In this document: piece after piece, positions 12,601 to 27,557 of the stretch
Layout: each line of letters begins with the position of its first letter
Numbering within the stretch: the stretch's first letter is position 1
Assembly (NCBI GenBank): GCA_028554795.2
Contig: CM068841.1
Location: 27,025,721 to 27,089,720 of the forward strand
DNA: 64,000 bases
Reading direction: 5' to 3'
Origin: Sinohyriopsis cumingii
Taxonomy: Eukaryota; Mollusca; Bivalvia; Unionida; Unionidae
Notes under the pieces: generated by a model
The model's input: the letters and a program-made list of their open reading frames with translations, nothing else
Told to the model about the DNA's origin: nothing
The model's database searches: none
Made by a program: the position numbers and the translations under genes

Positions 12601-15600
12601 TGTTAACAAGCCAAGCCATTCAGATTCAAGAATACATTATCAATATGCATGAATGTCATTTATAATCAAACTTATCTTAGGTTATGATCATATATTAAGC
12701 TTATATACCAAATCTAATAAAAAGAAATATGCTCTCTAGAGTGTTCACAAGAGAATCAGACAGAAGATTGACTTATTAATGTATATGGATGTGACTCATA
12801 ATCAAACTGAAGTTCTGATGAGATTAAATACCAATCTCATCAGGAAAATACAACCTCTAGAGTGTCTACAACCTCATCCAATCAGATGCCAGATCAACTC
12901 ACTAATAATGCATGGATGTCATATAATCAAACTTGCCTGAGATCTCGATAAAATAAGCTAGCATACCAAAAACTCGGATCAAAATCCCATCAGAAAAGGC
13001 CTCAAGAATGTTCACAAGCTCAGCCAATCATATGCAAGATCACTTTAGGAATACATGTAGATGTCACTCATAATCAAATGCAACTTAGATTTAGATGATA
13101 GAAGCAATGCATACAAAATGTGATCAGAAATATGGCCTCTGGAGAGTTCACAAACTCGGGCAATCTGATGGAATAACACCCCATTAATATGTTTGCCAGC
13201 TGCTCATAAACCCATCCGAGGACTTCTTGATTTAAGCTTACACATCAAATCTGTCAAAAATATGGCCCTTGGAGTGCTCATACGCACAACCAAGCAGATT
13301 ATAGATCATCTTATTGATATGTAATGCTAACATTCATAACTGAACTCATCCAAGATCTTCATGATATAAACTTACACACCAAGTGTGAACAAAATCTGCT
13401 CAGAAATGAAGTCTCTAGAGTGAACACAGGCATGTTTTGACAGAGAGACAGATGAAAGATGCAGGGATGCACCAGAAGCTCACTGAGCATATTGGCCAGG
13501 CATGATAAAAATCATTCAACTTGTTTAACATATTCTAAATGAACTGAAAACACAAAGATTTTTACTATGTTAAGGAAACCTAATCATTATAACAACTGAC
13601 AAAAATATTAATGGCACATTTTATTCCATGTGATAAAATAGGGTTTCCAAGGATGACAGTCTCTCAAATTGCAATGATATATCCATATCCCAGCCCATCT
13701 ACTTTGCAAAAACTTCAACATAAAACATAAACAAAGATGATGAAAATGGTGTTATTCATGTTCAAGATGCTAATGATAATTCTAATGTTGATGACAATGA
13801 TGCTACAGTTACCAGAAAGGTAATTTTTATGTCTCAACATGCTCTTGAGGGTGAGACAAAGAAGTGTGATATATCCTATCCTGAAATTTTTTAAACAGTT
13901 TTCATTGTCTGTGCATTTTTATTCAAGCGGTCAACCCAAACAATATATCTATCAGAGAAGCCATTCAGTTTTCTGCTACCTATAATCAACACTTTCTCAT
14001 TTACTGGTTTAAAGTTACATATTATAAATTTACATTAATTTATATATATATCTGTATTTTTTGTAACTCCTTGTACATGATTTTATCTGATTTTTATTCA
14101 TGGTTGTAAATTGTACAGAATATCTTTAGTTAAATTTTGCCTACATGACCTGGGTGTCTAGAGAGTTTAGTGTTTCAGAGGATCTATAAATAAATATGTG
14201 TTGACAATTATAATTAATAATCCTCATAATAAGACTTAATGGCACCTATGGCTTAATTTCTTGTTGGTTGATGGGGTTTCAACATTTCTAGAAGGATTCA
14301 ATAAATTTCCATTGGTTGGGCTAGGTCACATGAATAGGCCGGTTTGGCATAAAATGAATAGTAAGTTCCATTATGTGGGGTCTATTGCAAAATATAGTCA
14401 CAATAGATGGTGTATATAAAGGGAGAACTGAGTAGTCAGTTTCATTCTGATTTTGGAGTCATCCTCATTTCTTGTGTTCTTGTTGCAAGTCTGCAGTCGT
14501 GTTTTATGTTTGTTATAGAACAGGAAAACCATTTGTTTGGACTATGGAACTAGAAAGTGCTCATTATTTGGACTATAATATTATTTTGGTACTGTTGTGA
14601 ATTATTCGAAGGAGTTCAGGATGATGCCATCTTGACAGCATCATGATTCTTCATGGTCCACTACATTTTTTTTTGAAATTTATACAGAACTTTTTATTCA
14701 TTTAGGACTTACATAAAATTTTATCAGGATTATTCTGGATTCATATCATAATAGTGTATGTTTTGCAAAACTTGATGGTTTTACTTCTTTCTTTTATTAG
14801 TTTGTGACCACAGATTCATAATACTATGTCATACATGTGAGAAAATGGTAGAAAACAGTACAAGCATTGTAGATTTGTTTAAAAATCCATCTTTTTGCGA
14901 TGGAAATTAATTTATCCACGCTGTTGTCCATCATAGACCAAATATGGTAATCGTCGTGCATGTCCATATCATGGCTCATGATGGATTGATAAAGTTTTAT
15001 TGCCCCCACGGGTAAATCACGGCAATATAATTATGCAATAGCGGACATCCACTGCATCGCCCCCATGGGTAAATCATAGCAATATGATTATGTAATAGCG
15101 GACATCCACTGCATCGCCCCCATGGGTAAATCATAGCAATATAATTATGTAATAGCGGACATCCACTGCATCACCCCCATGGGTAAATCATAGCAATATA
15201 ATTATGTAATAGCGGACATCCACTGCATCACTTGGAACTTACAAATTGGCTGTACTACTGCAGACAGTGCAGAATGCTTATTTTATGCCTTATAATATTC
15301 AAAGAACTGCACTCTAAAATGCATTAACATAAATGTATTGCAAGAAATGAAGGATACATATCTGAGCAAAGAATCTCATGACAACATTTAGACACTTCAC
15401 AATATGCATAAAATTGAATGGTGCAGTGATTTCAAAAACTGTGGCTGAGAGAGATATTCTGCTTTAAAGAAACAAAACAAAAAAGAAATCAAATGCAAGT
15501 TTCACATGTAAGTATTAGTGGAATGATAAGACAAGAAGACACATGAAGCAATCTGTAACACGACTTCATGGAATATTCAATTATTAAAATAAAAAATATG

Positions 15601-18600
15601 TTATCAGTGAGATAAATCATAAATGACTCATGCACATGCTTTTCAATCAACTTTGAAAGAGTTGGGAAGATAATGTGTTGTTTTGTTTTAGCCTGTGTAA
15701 ACATCTTTGTTACTTTATTTCTCCAAATTTTATACTCTTCACTACCTAAAGAAGTCTCCTTTCTTAACAACATCCATTACTGCTGGTTGATGATTATGTT
15801 TTATTCTAAACATTTTGTTATGATGAATGTTGAATGAATACATTCCAAAACAAGTCTATCCAAATACTTTAGATATTAAGTTTGCCTTTAAATATTGTTA
15901 CACTGGGATACCCATAGAATCTGTTCCAAATCCATTAGAAATTTGATGTTCAAATTCTTAAAAGAGATGCAAGATTTTTTTTCTACAGATGCTTTTTATT
16001 ACTTTCATTCCTTGCTTTTGTGTGTCAGTAGAATGACATAGTGATGACCCAATCTTATGAGCACAAACTTTAAAAACTTTTTCTGGATGATCATCAAGGA
16101 ATCTTGAATTTGTCTGTTATTCTAGTGGGTTCCTTAACTCATAACCACAATTGCCATGTTAATGTGTCTTGACACAGTACCCTAATTACAAACTCTGTAA
16201 CATCAACACCAATTAGGATACAGATGGTATTACAGAAAATGGTCAAGATGCAGTTGTATGATGATATCAAATAATGTTGATTTTTTTCTCGTGTAATTTT
16301 GTATATTTTTCTTTTTTTCAGGCCAAAAATTACCAGTTTTGGAACTGGAGTTCATGTTCAGATTATAGATTTTTTTTCTCCATTGGATCTAAATTAGACC
16401 GGTCTAAACTGCACAAAGATAAATCTTTGCAAATAGCCAAATAGGTTTCAGATTTGGGGTAAAATGGGTCCAGGACATGAAAATCTTGAGTCAAATATAA
16501 AGAACAAAAACAAAAACCAACAAAAAGCCAAGTACAATTTTCACACTTCTACCTAGTATGTGCAACCTAAATAGCCAATCAAAAACGTCTTGTATATTCC
16601 TAAGCATCCAATTACATGAAAATCTCTTAGAAACAGATATGTATGGATCCATTCAAAAATAACCCCAAAAATGCACTTTATACTCCCATTTCAGGTAATA
16701 ATTGAAACAATTTCCAGGGGGTAAGGAATTAACTAAAAAAGGTTCCAAATCAGTACAGCATTTACATATCTGTTTATTATAGTAAAACCCTGTTAATATC
16801 ACCAAGAATGCAAGAGTTTTTGTCATTATTCAGAACTTTTTCTATTTCTAATTCAAAATATGTATTCCAATTATACAGGATGTGGGTGGCCTGTATATGA
16901 AGTCAATAAGAAAGGGCTTGGAATTCTGCAGAGAAATCTATATCCAAACCGATTCCATTTCATTCAGTTCAGGATCTTCACACTGTTTTCTATAATAACA
17001 ATTCTTTATTACACATAAAACAATAGCCCACCACCTCCTGTTTCTCTTTACAGAAACGTTCATCATAATTATTTACTAACAAAAATTTTTCTAAATGATT
17101 CTCCTTTAACAATGTTTCATAAATTCAACATCAACAATCTATGTATACATCTTATTTGATCTATTTTGCCCTTGTATCATGATATTTCAATAAGTGATAT
17201 CTTACATAAAAATGTCTATGAAATTTGTGAAAAGATGGGACTTTTCATTTTTTTAATTTTTATGCTACTTTCTTTAATTTATTTAAATTGGTCTTAGAAA
17301 TAGTATGAAAATTAAAGGGAAACAAAGACAAACTAATAAACTAGCACTTTTATGAATTATCATTTGAGAATACAAAAACTTGACACCTCTACATGCAGAA
17401 CAGTATATAATTTCTCCATGTGTGTAGGCTTGCATGTATGTAGTTGATAAATATGCATGTGCATTGTAATCAGGCAATTTTTCTTATGTACTCAGGCGTG
17501 GAGCTGGGATTAGGATATATTCAAGAAGTTTAAACATGGTATTTTTTCTGTTACACTTTCATTTGTTCTTATGCCTGGCTAAATATCTGTGCAATTTTAC
17601 TATTGTATTTTGTATGGATAAAGGTATGCAGTTGACATCAGCTGTGGTCAGGTTTACGGTGTCACAGAGTTTCCCATCTTTTTGTTTAGTGTGTCAACTC
17701 TCAGAATGCAACCAATCAGATCAGTTATGGGTGCCATAAACCTACTAAAGCTATAATAAAATCCGTGAGTTCTACTAGATTGAGTAGATATCTACAAAAT
17801 TTAATGGACATCCTATAGATGTTGTGGACATCCAATTTTTGGTTAAAATATGCATGTCTGCATAAATCTATAATTCTGAACTGACAAATCCACTTCTGCA
17901 GTTGAAATTCTCATCCTCAATAGTCTTGTGTCTAGGAACAATATAAACACTATTTTAGATAATCAGTCTGCACTTTACCTGTGTTAGTCTTGGACCTAGG
18001 ACTGATATGTGACTGTTGTATTGATTAAGGTAGTCTGACATTTTGGCGATTCTCTCCTCCTCCAAAGCTTGAAACTGTGCACAGGCCTAAAACATGATAC
18101 AATCCAGTATAAGTCACACATATTCCAAGAAATGTTATGTCTTGCCTGCCTCTGATGTAACCCCACTGTATTTAAGAAACACTTTAGGAAATGTATTTTC
18201 TAACTAACCAGTTTATCCTGCAAAAGGTGCAAGGCCAGTCCTGTGTTTCAAAACAAAGAGGCATAAAAGTAACAAGTAACGAATGTTTCAGCAGACATTT
18301 TGCATCTACAAAGAGAAAATCCCGCACTTTGGTTAACTGATACCCCAACTTATTAGGATCCAAGACGAAATCCAAATAAGGAATCTTAATAATAGTGACA
18401 CAGATCTTGCTATCACCATAAGAAAAAGTAATTTCTGTCTTGCTATGCTTTAGGCAGGTGAGACTATAAACAAATGAGCAAATTATAAAAATCATTGAAG
18501 ATTTAGACTTATTTCATCCTTATCATATTATAATATGCACACATTCTTTGTGCTGAATGATAATGAAACATTTTCTATCAAATAAATCATCATAAAATAA

Positions 18601-21600
18601 CACAAATTAATCTCACTCATCAATGTTCTGTTGACTGTGGTGTCTCATATACGTCTGTATACATGTCTGTATACATCATGTATCTTTCTTCCACAACTTT
18701 TCACACAAAACTAACACTGTTAACCATAATGCTTAAGCAGATAAGACACATTGTTAACCATAATGCTTAAGCAGATAAGACACATTGTTAACCATAATGC
18801 TTAAGCAGATAAGACACATTGTTAACCATAATGCTCAAGTAAGTAAGGGCTGTTCCATTAAAACATACATGGGACTGGCTGAAAGCAGTTTTGAAATTGG
18901 GTAGCCACTTTAGATGTGACTGAGGCTTTTCAGGACCCACTGATAAAATGTACTGAGCAACAAATTCACCCACCATTAGAACTTTTTTTGGGGGGGGATA
19001 TATATATAAATATATATACTCTCATACAGGTTAGAGAATTTTTAAATCATACTCTATGGAGATTCGAACCTAGGTCTGCAGTTAAACTGCACCCAAGCAT
19101 TGCCTGCACACACACGCATATATTCCCTCACAACTAAGCACATATCACCAAAAAATGATGCTACTCAATCGGTATTATATGCACTTGTGTAATTCTATTA
19201 TCAAGCATTCTTCTATTGAATCCAAGGATAGCACTTTCTGTTCTGTCTGGTGTATATTTATAATTCTCTCTCTCTCTATATATATATAGTCACACAACCA
19301 GGCGAAGTGGGTGACTTTCCTGAGAAAACTTCACCTTTTTCTGTTAGGAAAGTAAAATGACTTTGACCCTATGATTTTTGGGTTGTATACTGAGTGAATG
19401 TCAATTTCCAATGCTCCCTTGCAGTAGCCAGTTATTTCCAGTGTTGCTGATTGACCATTAACCCTTTCCCCGAGTAAGTTATAGCAGAGATGTGTGAAAG
19501 GGCCTATATGTATCTGGTTATAGCAACTATCACTGGTCAATTTCTGCAAGTTATCATTTGATGATAAAAACATACACATTTGCGTTTTGATACTTAAACA
19601 ATTGTATGCAAATAGCAATTTGTGTTTTAATAACAGAATTGGTGACCTGAAGATATTAACTGCCGCATGTACATTATTTTCTTCTTAAAATTTGTTTGAA
19701 ACTATAAGTGAACTTGTCAGGGGTAATAATGGCGGACATTGCTTTGTCTGGGAAATACTAGTCTGTTAGATTGTTTGTTTTTGTAAAAATTTGGACAAAT
19801 ATATTAAGGAAAATATTCTTCACATAGAAAGCAAAGTCTAAATATTAAGTTATTGAAGACTTAGCATAAAACTGCACTTACATAGGTCCCAACATATCGG
19901 ACAATGCTACATCGTGGAATTAGACAACAGTGTCAGGTCAAAATTGTTTTCACGCTTTTTTGAGAAAATAAGGATAAAAAGCAGCAAAGCAAATACTTTT
20001 TAACTAATGTCTTATGTTACTACACATATGTAGACAAATAATAAAACCATAAACTTGCAATCCAATCAATGGACTGTTGTAACAAAGCTAGAATGTGAGT
20101 AGTTACATCAAGACAGTTCCTCTTTCTAAAAACAGATGCACTCACATGTTGATGGTTAAAATGGTTTTAGTTCATTCATATACCGACTGTAATGCTTCAT
20201 TGTGTTATTTATCAATATTAAAAGTAATGTTTTATAGGCAAAAAAGAAATTAAGACGAACAAAATGGTATGAAGGCATGTGTATACTTGCTCTCATGTAC
20301 ATGTTACATGCAAGTAGTAAAGATTATTTATTAATGATTCAATGAAAATGGGCATTGTTTTATAATATTACAAATGAGAAAAGATTACCAGATTATGTTA
20401 CAATTTATTGTTTACTTGACACAGGTTTTTGTACATCATGCAGTTAACATCATATATATCATGTAATAAACAATAAACAATTTATACTGGTATGATTACC
20501 CACACATATTTTTTCTTCAAATTTGTAATTGTAATTTAATTGTCAGACATTTGTCAAATTAAGTCGTCATGAAAAAAAAACTAGCCAATAAGTTGTACTA
20601 TCTGCTGAAAATGTCAACATACATGTATATGTACAAGCTGGTGTGTCATAAAAATCACTTTTGTGTGGAAACATCTCTGTTTATTAACTTTATGACAAGA
20701 AAATTTGTCCTTTATTTCGATGGATCAAAACTGCTGATAGTCATTTTTTTAAATTATTAACCTGAGACACATTTTCATGTTTTTGAATGACATGCAGTTC
20801 ATAAAGAAAGTTAGGCATGTCAATCTAAGCTGTACTCAGTTATTCATACAAAACAATTTTTCTTTTCATGCTTTAATTGCACAGAGTCTGCAACCAGAGA
20901 TTTCCAAATTAATGATCATGAATAAGGTGTTGATCACGCCTTTAGTAATTAAACTGTCATTGCTTACCTGGCTTCGACATGTCAGGTGATAAAAATATAA
21001 TTTGAGCTTATTTTCTCTGATGGACCACACAAACTCAAAACCAATCATACCTGGTATCAAAGGAAAATTACAACAAAGCCTTTGAAATTATAACAATTAG
21101 GAATATGGCCATGAAAATTAAACTTCAACCTTCTAACAAAAACAAACGTTTTAGCCAAGATTGTAAACATTGTGTTGAAGATCACAGTTCTAAATCTAGT
21201 GTGTATTTCTGAAGGACTATCACTTGCAGACCAGCTCCAGCTGTGCCATCATGTTTATGTTATAGTGTATAAGGGCTGGGCCCATTGCCAGCCTATAGAT
21301 ATTCAGCCCTTATACACTATTATTCGAAAAAGGGTACAAACAAATTGAAAGGTGTGCACATACTATAGGTTGTTTGTTGTTGGCTATGGCAAATAGATTT
21401 TATTGTAGCGTTAATAAAGTTTTTGTCATTAGGTGTGCATGCACTACTTGATCTTATTCCCTCCCAGCACAAACAGTCAAACTTCACCCACCCACCCCAT
21501 GTGTACATGCAAAATAGTCAGTCCCAAACAAAATAAAGATTAATCCAAAGCCAACATAACATTCACTTTGAAAGTAACATATCAACCAAAAAAGTGACCA

Positions 21601-24600
21601 ATAGTGCATTCATTATGAAAATTATACAAGTGAATAAAAAATAGGCATGGAGTGTAAAGAAGCAATTATGTTACATGCTATGTATATTTTGGAGATAATA
21701 AACATACCAAAAACTTGGTTTACTGTTCAAATGTTCAGCAAATTGACATGCACATAGACAAAATCTAAATATAAAGTCAACAATGTTAATTCAACCTGCT
21801 ACTTTGGTATCAATGTATTTAAATTTTGTGGAGAAAATGAGATAGGAAGATTCTAAGCAGAAAGTTGTAACAATCTTCTACTTGTATACAAGCCAAAACT
21901 GACCATGCTGTTACTACATACTTGCATGGTTATGTCCAACACCAATCAAAATAAGAACTGTTACCTATTAAGAATCAGAAGCATCAGTGAAAAATCCCCA
22001 ACATAAAAGTTACTTTTTAATTAGGTATGCATATTATCATTTCTAAGCAGAAATAATTGGAAGATTGGGTGAACAATGATTTACTACTCATCAACTGAAC
22101 CCGATTTCATTAAAATTGTCACAGTAATTAAACAAAATTAAAGCAACTGAATCCTTGAAACCAGTCCCTTTAAAGTGTCACATGAGATACCTCATACAAA
22201 CATACAATTGTAATGCCAATGTTATTATATTAAAGCATCACATGATATACTTCATACAAACAAACAATTGTAATGCCAATGTTATTATGTTCAAGAGTCA
22301 CATAAGATATTTCATACACACATACAATTGTAATGCCAATGTTATTATTAAAGTGTCACATGAGATACCTCATACAAACATACAATTGTAATGCCAATGT
22401 TATTATGTTAAGGTGTCACATGAGATACTTCATACACACATGCAATTGTTGTTGTTGTTGTTGTAGGGTTTAATGCCATTTTCCAGCACACGATAGGCTA
22501 TACATGGCAGCTAGTATTAATGGTGGAGGAAGAACCCGGGAAATCCCCAGAAAGAACCACCGACCCTCGAGAAGCTACTGGTAAGCTTTCTCACATACCC
22601 ACATCGGCCGAATCCGAGACTCGAACCCACGCAGACAGAGGTGAGATGGCAGTGATCCGTAGTAACGGAGAGCGCTTTAGACCACTCGGCCACTCGGGGC
22701 CCCACATGCAATTGTAATGCCAATGTTATTATGTTCAAGTGTCACATGAGATATTTCATACAAACATACAATTGTAATGCCAATGTTATTATGTTCAAGT
22801 GTCACATGCATGAGATATTTCATACAAACATACAATTGTAATGCTAATGTTATTATGTTCAAGTGTCACATGAGATACTTCATACACACATACAATTGTA
22901 ATGCCAATGTTATTATCTTAAAGTGTCACATAAGATACTTCATACATACATACAATTGTAATGCTAATGTTATTATGTTCAAGTGTCACATGAGATATTT
23001 TGTACACACATACAATTGTAATGCCAATGTTATTATCTTAAAGTGTCACATAAGATACTTCATACATACATACAATTGTAATGCCAATGTTATTATGTTA
23101 AAGTGTCACATAAGATACTTAATACAAACATATGAATGTAATGCCAATGTTACTACACCTCTCCCTTGATAACTTGCTCACAATGGGGTCCACAAGCATA
23201 GACCGCACTATAAGTGAGGCACAAGTTACCAAGGGACCTCCAAAAATTGGAAAAAATTGCTTTGACATCGAGAAAACTGTGGTGGGAAGTGGCGTTAGGG
23301 AACTGGGCTGTTTACTGACTGAATCCTCATTTTACAATCACGTTGATAATAATTTTTAATAATGCGCTCTTTCTAATGAAGTTGTTTGTTATTCTATTTA
23401 AATAACATTTATTTTAAAAATGTCCAACATATGAAAGATTGTTCCAACTGGTTTCAACAACCATTGCGTGTACGTTAAAAAATCTGGGTATTACGTCACT
23501 ACTTTTTGTTTTCTTGATGAGTCTGGTTCCCATAGTGGTGTTTAATATTATCCTGCCAAATCGGGAGTCCCAAGAGCAGGGAACTAGACTAACTGTTGAT
23601 ACACCACCAAACAAGATTCTTTTTTTCTTTCAAAAACACACTACATTTATTTTGTGTGACAATCGTCTGCGTCGAAACTCAATATTTGCATTGTTCAATT
23701 AGTACAATATTGATGTCGTGATTTCATTGGAAGTAACAATGAAACTTCTTATCATCCTTGAAGATAACATCTCTAAGTGCCAGTTCAATAATTCTCCAAA
23801 ACTCGCTTGTCAACAATGGAACGTATCTTTGAAATCAAGCTCTTTATTTTACAAAGTATTCATTTCGCTTAGCTGCCTTGTTATCTTTGATCACAGTTTT
23901 GAAAGAGTCTGATAATATAAGGCAGTTTATGTAACATACACAATAACATTTATAAGTGTCTAATTGATCAAATGAAGTGAGTTCACCCGACATACAACCG
24001 GGGCCGCTAGATTTTAAGTTTGTTGGATTTTCGTTCCTTTTAACTTTTCTTTTATCCCACCTGCTTTATTTGATGCAAAACACACAATTAACGTGATAAT
24101 ACAAAGGAGGCCAGCTTTCAGTGCAACAATATGACAAATACTTTCAGAAGTCAGTTATCAAAGCAAGGTCGGCACTTAACTAGGTTCTCAGAGAAATGCT
24201 CGCAGACATAGCTGTTACAGTAGATTGACGCATTTCACGTTTAATTTCAAGAGGACACACTGCATTTATGACAATTACACTTAAAAGGAACTAAAAGATA
24301 GAACTAGAACACAAATTTCAATTGATAAAAAAATTATTTATTTTGTATTTATTTATTAAAGTACTGCTTCCACTCGGTGTAAGTGACATTTTCATTGATC
24401 AAAATTTCCTTACATATCGTTAATTGCAATGTAATAAGAAGGTCGTTTGGAAAGAAAATGGAAAAAACTGTATGATCTAATTTTAAATCTGATATTCCAT
24501 AGTGATGATTAAAATTTCCAGGTCCTATTTACCGTTTTCAATGATAAAACGAGCGATACATCAAAAAGCTTCCGTTACCAATTTTGATTGCGATTTTCTT

Positions 24601-27501
24601 CAAGTTCAACAAATAGGGATCAATATTTAGGATATTTTCTGGTTTTAAAAAATGGGATCCATGTCTGACCCCACATTATAAGCGGGTTCGCAAGTTATCA
24701 GGGCACGAGTTATCAAGGGAGTGGTGTATGTGAAAGTTTCACATATGATACTTCATACACACAAGCAATTTTAATGCCAATATTATTATGCTCTGCACTG
24801 CTTCCATTCCAACTTTAAAACACCTCAATCTGATAATTTCCTCTGATAACCATTAAACAGTCAAATTTTGTGAAGCCATATTCCAAAACATTGGAATTAT
24901 CTATTGGAACTTGATTTGGAATGACTGCATGTTGTAGTTAAAATCTGCAATGGATGCTCCATTGCACATGAACTTTCGTTTCTGTTGGGGAAAAAAAGAA
25001 AAGAAAGAGAAAACTGGTAACACTCCTTCACCCAATTGACACAAGGTAATTAATGCAAATTCTGACCCCTCACCAATTCTGTGCATGTTAGTCATCTTGA
25101 GTTAATTGGATGAAGAGAAGTATGTTTTTGACTGACAGAAATGAGTGGCTATGACAAAAATGTTTGTAATGATTGATTAGCTTGCTTAAAAAAAATAACA
25201 GAACTTACCTCTACTGTGAACAATTATTTCTCTAGGCTGTGCTTTCTCAACTAAAGACCGACTTCTTCCACAGTCGAAAACATGTCTCACTGCCATTACT
25301 GTCACGATATGGTACATTCAATTCTTTTCGCAGTGTGCATTGTATCGGATCTGAATGATGCCAACCAAGTCTCACAAGACAGAAATTACTGTGGCCACAG
25401 AATTTATAAGGAGATCTATTCAGGAATCTGCTAGTTTTCCTTGTTGTTAAGAAATTAAGGGTATAGATTTTCACTGCTTATGATTAGTAAAACTACAAAT
25501 GCATTGTCACATGGTAGGCTTTCCATGACCTATTTATAGCTGATCAATGAGAAAGTTTTATAATCTATGTCCAATCCAAGTAACTGACACAGAAATACAG
25601 CGTGCATAACCAAACAGAATTTGATGACAGGATATCTAGATTAAAGTGGAAGTATTTGATTACATTTAGCTTGCACTTTTAGACAGATCTCCAGAGCCAG
25701 TCATTTTAACCACCTATAAAAGCGATTTTATTGAACTGTTTAATCTAGGGACAGAAACAACTGTGAAACCAAACTACCCTGGCATATATGTTTTTAAAAG
25801 TACTTTCCCTGGGTCCCATGTATGTTTTAATGGAACAGCCCTAAGACACATTGTTAACCATAATGCTTAAGTAGGTGAGATACACTATTAATGATAATTC
25901 TTACACTATTAATGATAATGCTTACACTATTAATGATAATGCTTAAGTACACGAGATGCATTGTTAACCATAATACTAAAGTGACACAGGCAAGAAAGAA
26001 ACTCCTTGCATATCAGTGTACAAACTTCAGATTTATTATCCTAAAGTCACAGGGAATGCAATAACAAACCTGACACCCCTAAAAAGACCTTTTCTGTAGG
26101 GCAGTCAATATTTTTCATAGGTGAGACTCATTTTCAATATGTTATAATGATATATCATGTACTGCTGTTGTCAAATTGTTAAAGTTCTTAAGTGTGATCT
26201 GATGCAGCAAAGGTAACATTATATTCAAATAAAAAGTTCATAAAGTAAACTTAGACCATAACAACCTCCAGTTCAGTTTAAGAAACTGCAGTCCCAAACC
26301 CCATGGAGGTTAATGACTTCTTGTATGATCTCTCAGTTTGACGTAAACCTTATTTGTCTTTTTAAAATTTGATAAGGCAATGGCTATAACATTTCCTGTT
26401 GTGGGCAATACTCAATTAATATGATAAAATATTCAGCGAATAAATTGTTGCCTTTCCTGATTCTTTTTCCATAGGATCTACATGTTCCTTTTTATACATT
26501 ATACCTTTTTATATGCAATATTGTCACTGGTCATTATAAGTTATAAATGATATCCCAATCACCTGTATTTACTTATATGAGTTTGCTTAATTTCTCTACA
26601 TTTGGAATTCTCAAGCCTAAATGTTAATTGTTTTTAGCATTCACTATTAATGATATACCAGGCATGCAAGGTGTAACTTCAGGGAAAATAGGGAAGGCTT
26701 GGATCAAGACACATGTACTACGAAGTGACTATTTTATTGACCAACTTTTGACCAAATGAGGAATGTGCACTTATTAAGACATGCTGGGGTACTGCATCAA
26801 ATACACTTGCTGAAATAGTTACCTTAAATATAACAAGTTTTTTTGTACTACCTTGGAAATGGAGAAATCCCATTCCTGTCTGGCCACCTCTGCCTTTTCA
26901 GACAGATCACAGTATTCCTGGTCTGCTTTACGTAAACACTCTGAAAGCTTCTTCACTTTACCCTCCAACTGTAAGGGAGATAATGCTTTTGCATTATTTA
27001 CAACAAACTGCAAAGAATTTCAGTTAAACTTGCATTTATTTTTCTACTCATTTGATCGCTGCAGTACAAAACTTTAGTTAAATAACATCTGACTAGTAAT
27101 GATGCTGCATAACAAATGCATAAATGAATTCAATTTTCTTCTGATAAATGTTTCGTCTAATTATGTACAACAAAAAATATTACAACGGAAACCTTCTCTT
27201 AAGGTATTATTAAATCCATTAACATCAATGTTTATGTCTGGTACTTATTATATGTAATACCTTGATAATTATGTTTTGATTACCAAGATTATAAATTCTG
27301 ACCATTTGTCAGTCATGGTAGCTTAGCTGGCAGAGCATCGTATTCATAATCCTGGTTTCATGGGTTTAATACCTGCCTAGGCAAGTGTGGATTGGCTGCC
27401 TAATTCCATCCTTGGAAAAGGTACTTAGCTCCCATTCCCTTAGTGTGATAAAGCCAATGATGTCTCAAAGTGCCATTAAAACCAATAAAACCAACCAATA
27501 T

Positions 27502-27557
<56 letters not shown>

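Larger units (their letters stand above)
18847..25841. mobile_element. 6995-bp element with perfect 29-bp TIRs and TAA target duplication (PIF/Harbinger-like)
   Basis: The left end GGGCTGTTCCATTAAAACAT… (18847-18875) is the exact reverse complement of 25813-25841. TAA flanks both sides (18844-18846 and 25842-25844). Deleting the segment plus one TAA restores a 34-bp minisatellite unit in exact register. A 3-bp TAA/TWA duplication with TIRs starting GG is the signature of PIF/Harbinger elements (known of the family). No Harbinger DDE nuclease or Myb-like ORF was recognised inside, so it appears non-autonomous or fully decayed. The inside holds a hairpin (21262-21321), a 60-bp minisatellite, a SINE and a TA-flanked transposon. 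It sits in the nostrin intron between exons e and f. Confidence 0.8.

Noticed and set aside
22444-22740. tRNA-Ser/Leu gene on the minus strand (also at 32261, 43295, 61727)
   Set aside because: Only the pol III boxes are kept; the head continues into a SINE body with A-rich tail and target duplications.
25247-25474. 75-codon minus-strand frame as a possible nostrin exon
   Set aside because: Does not resemble any part of an F-BAR or SH3 protein and lies inside the 7-kb element; splice junctions e-f join without it in matching phase.
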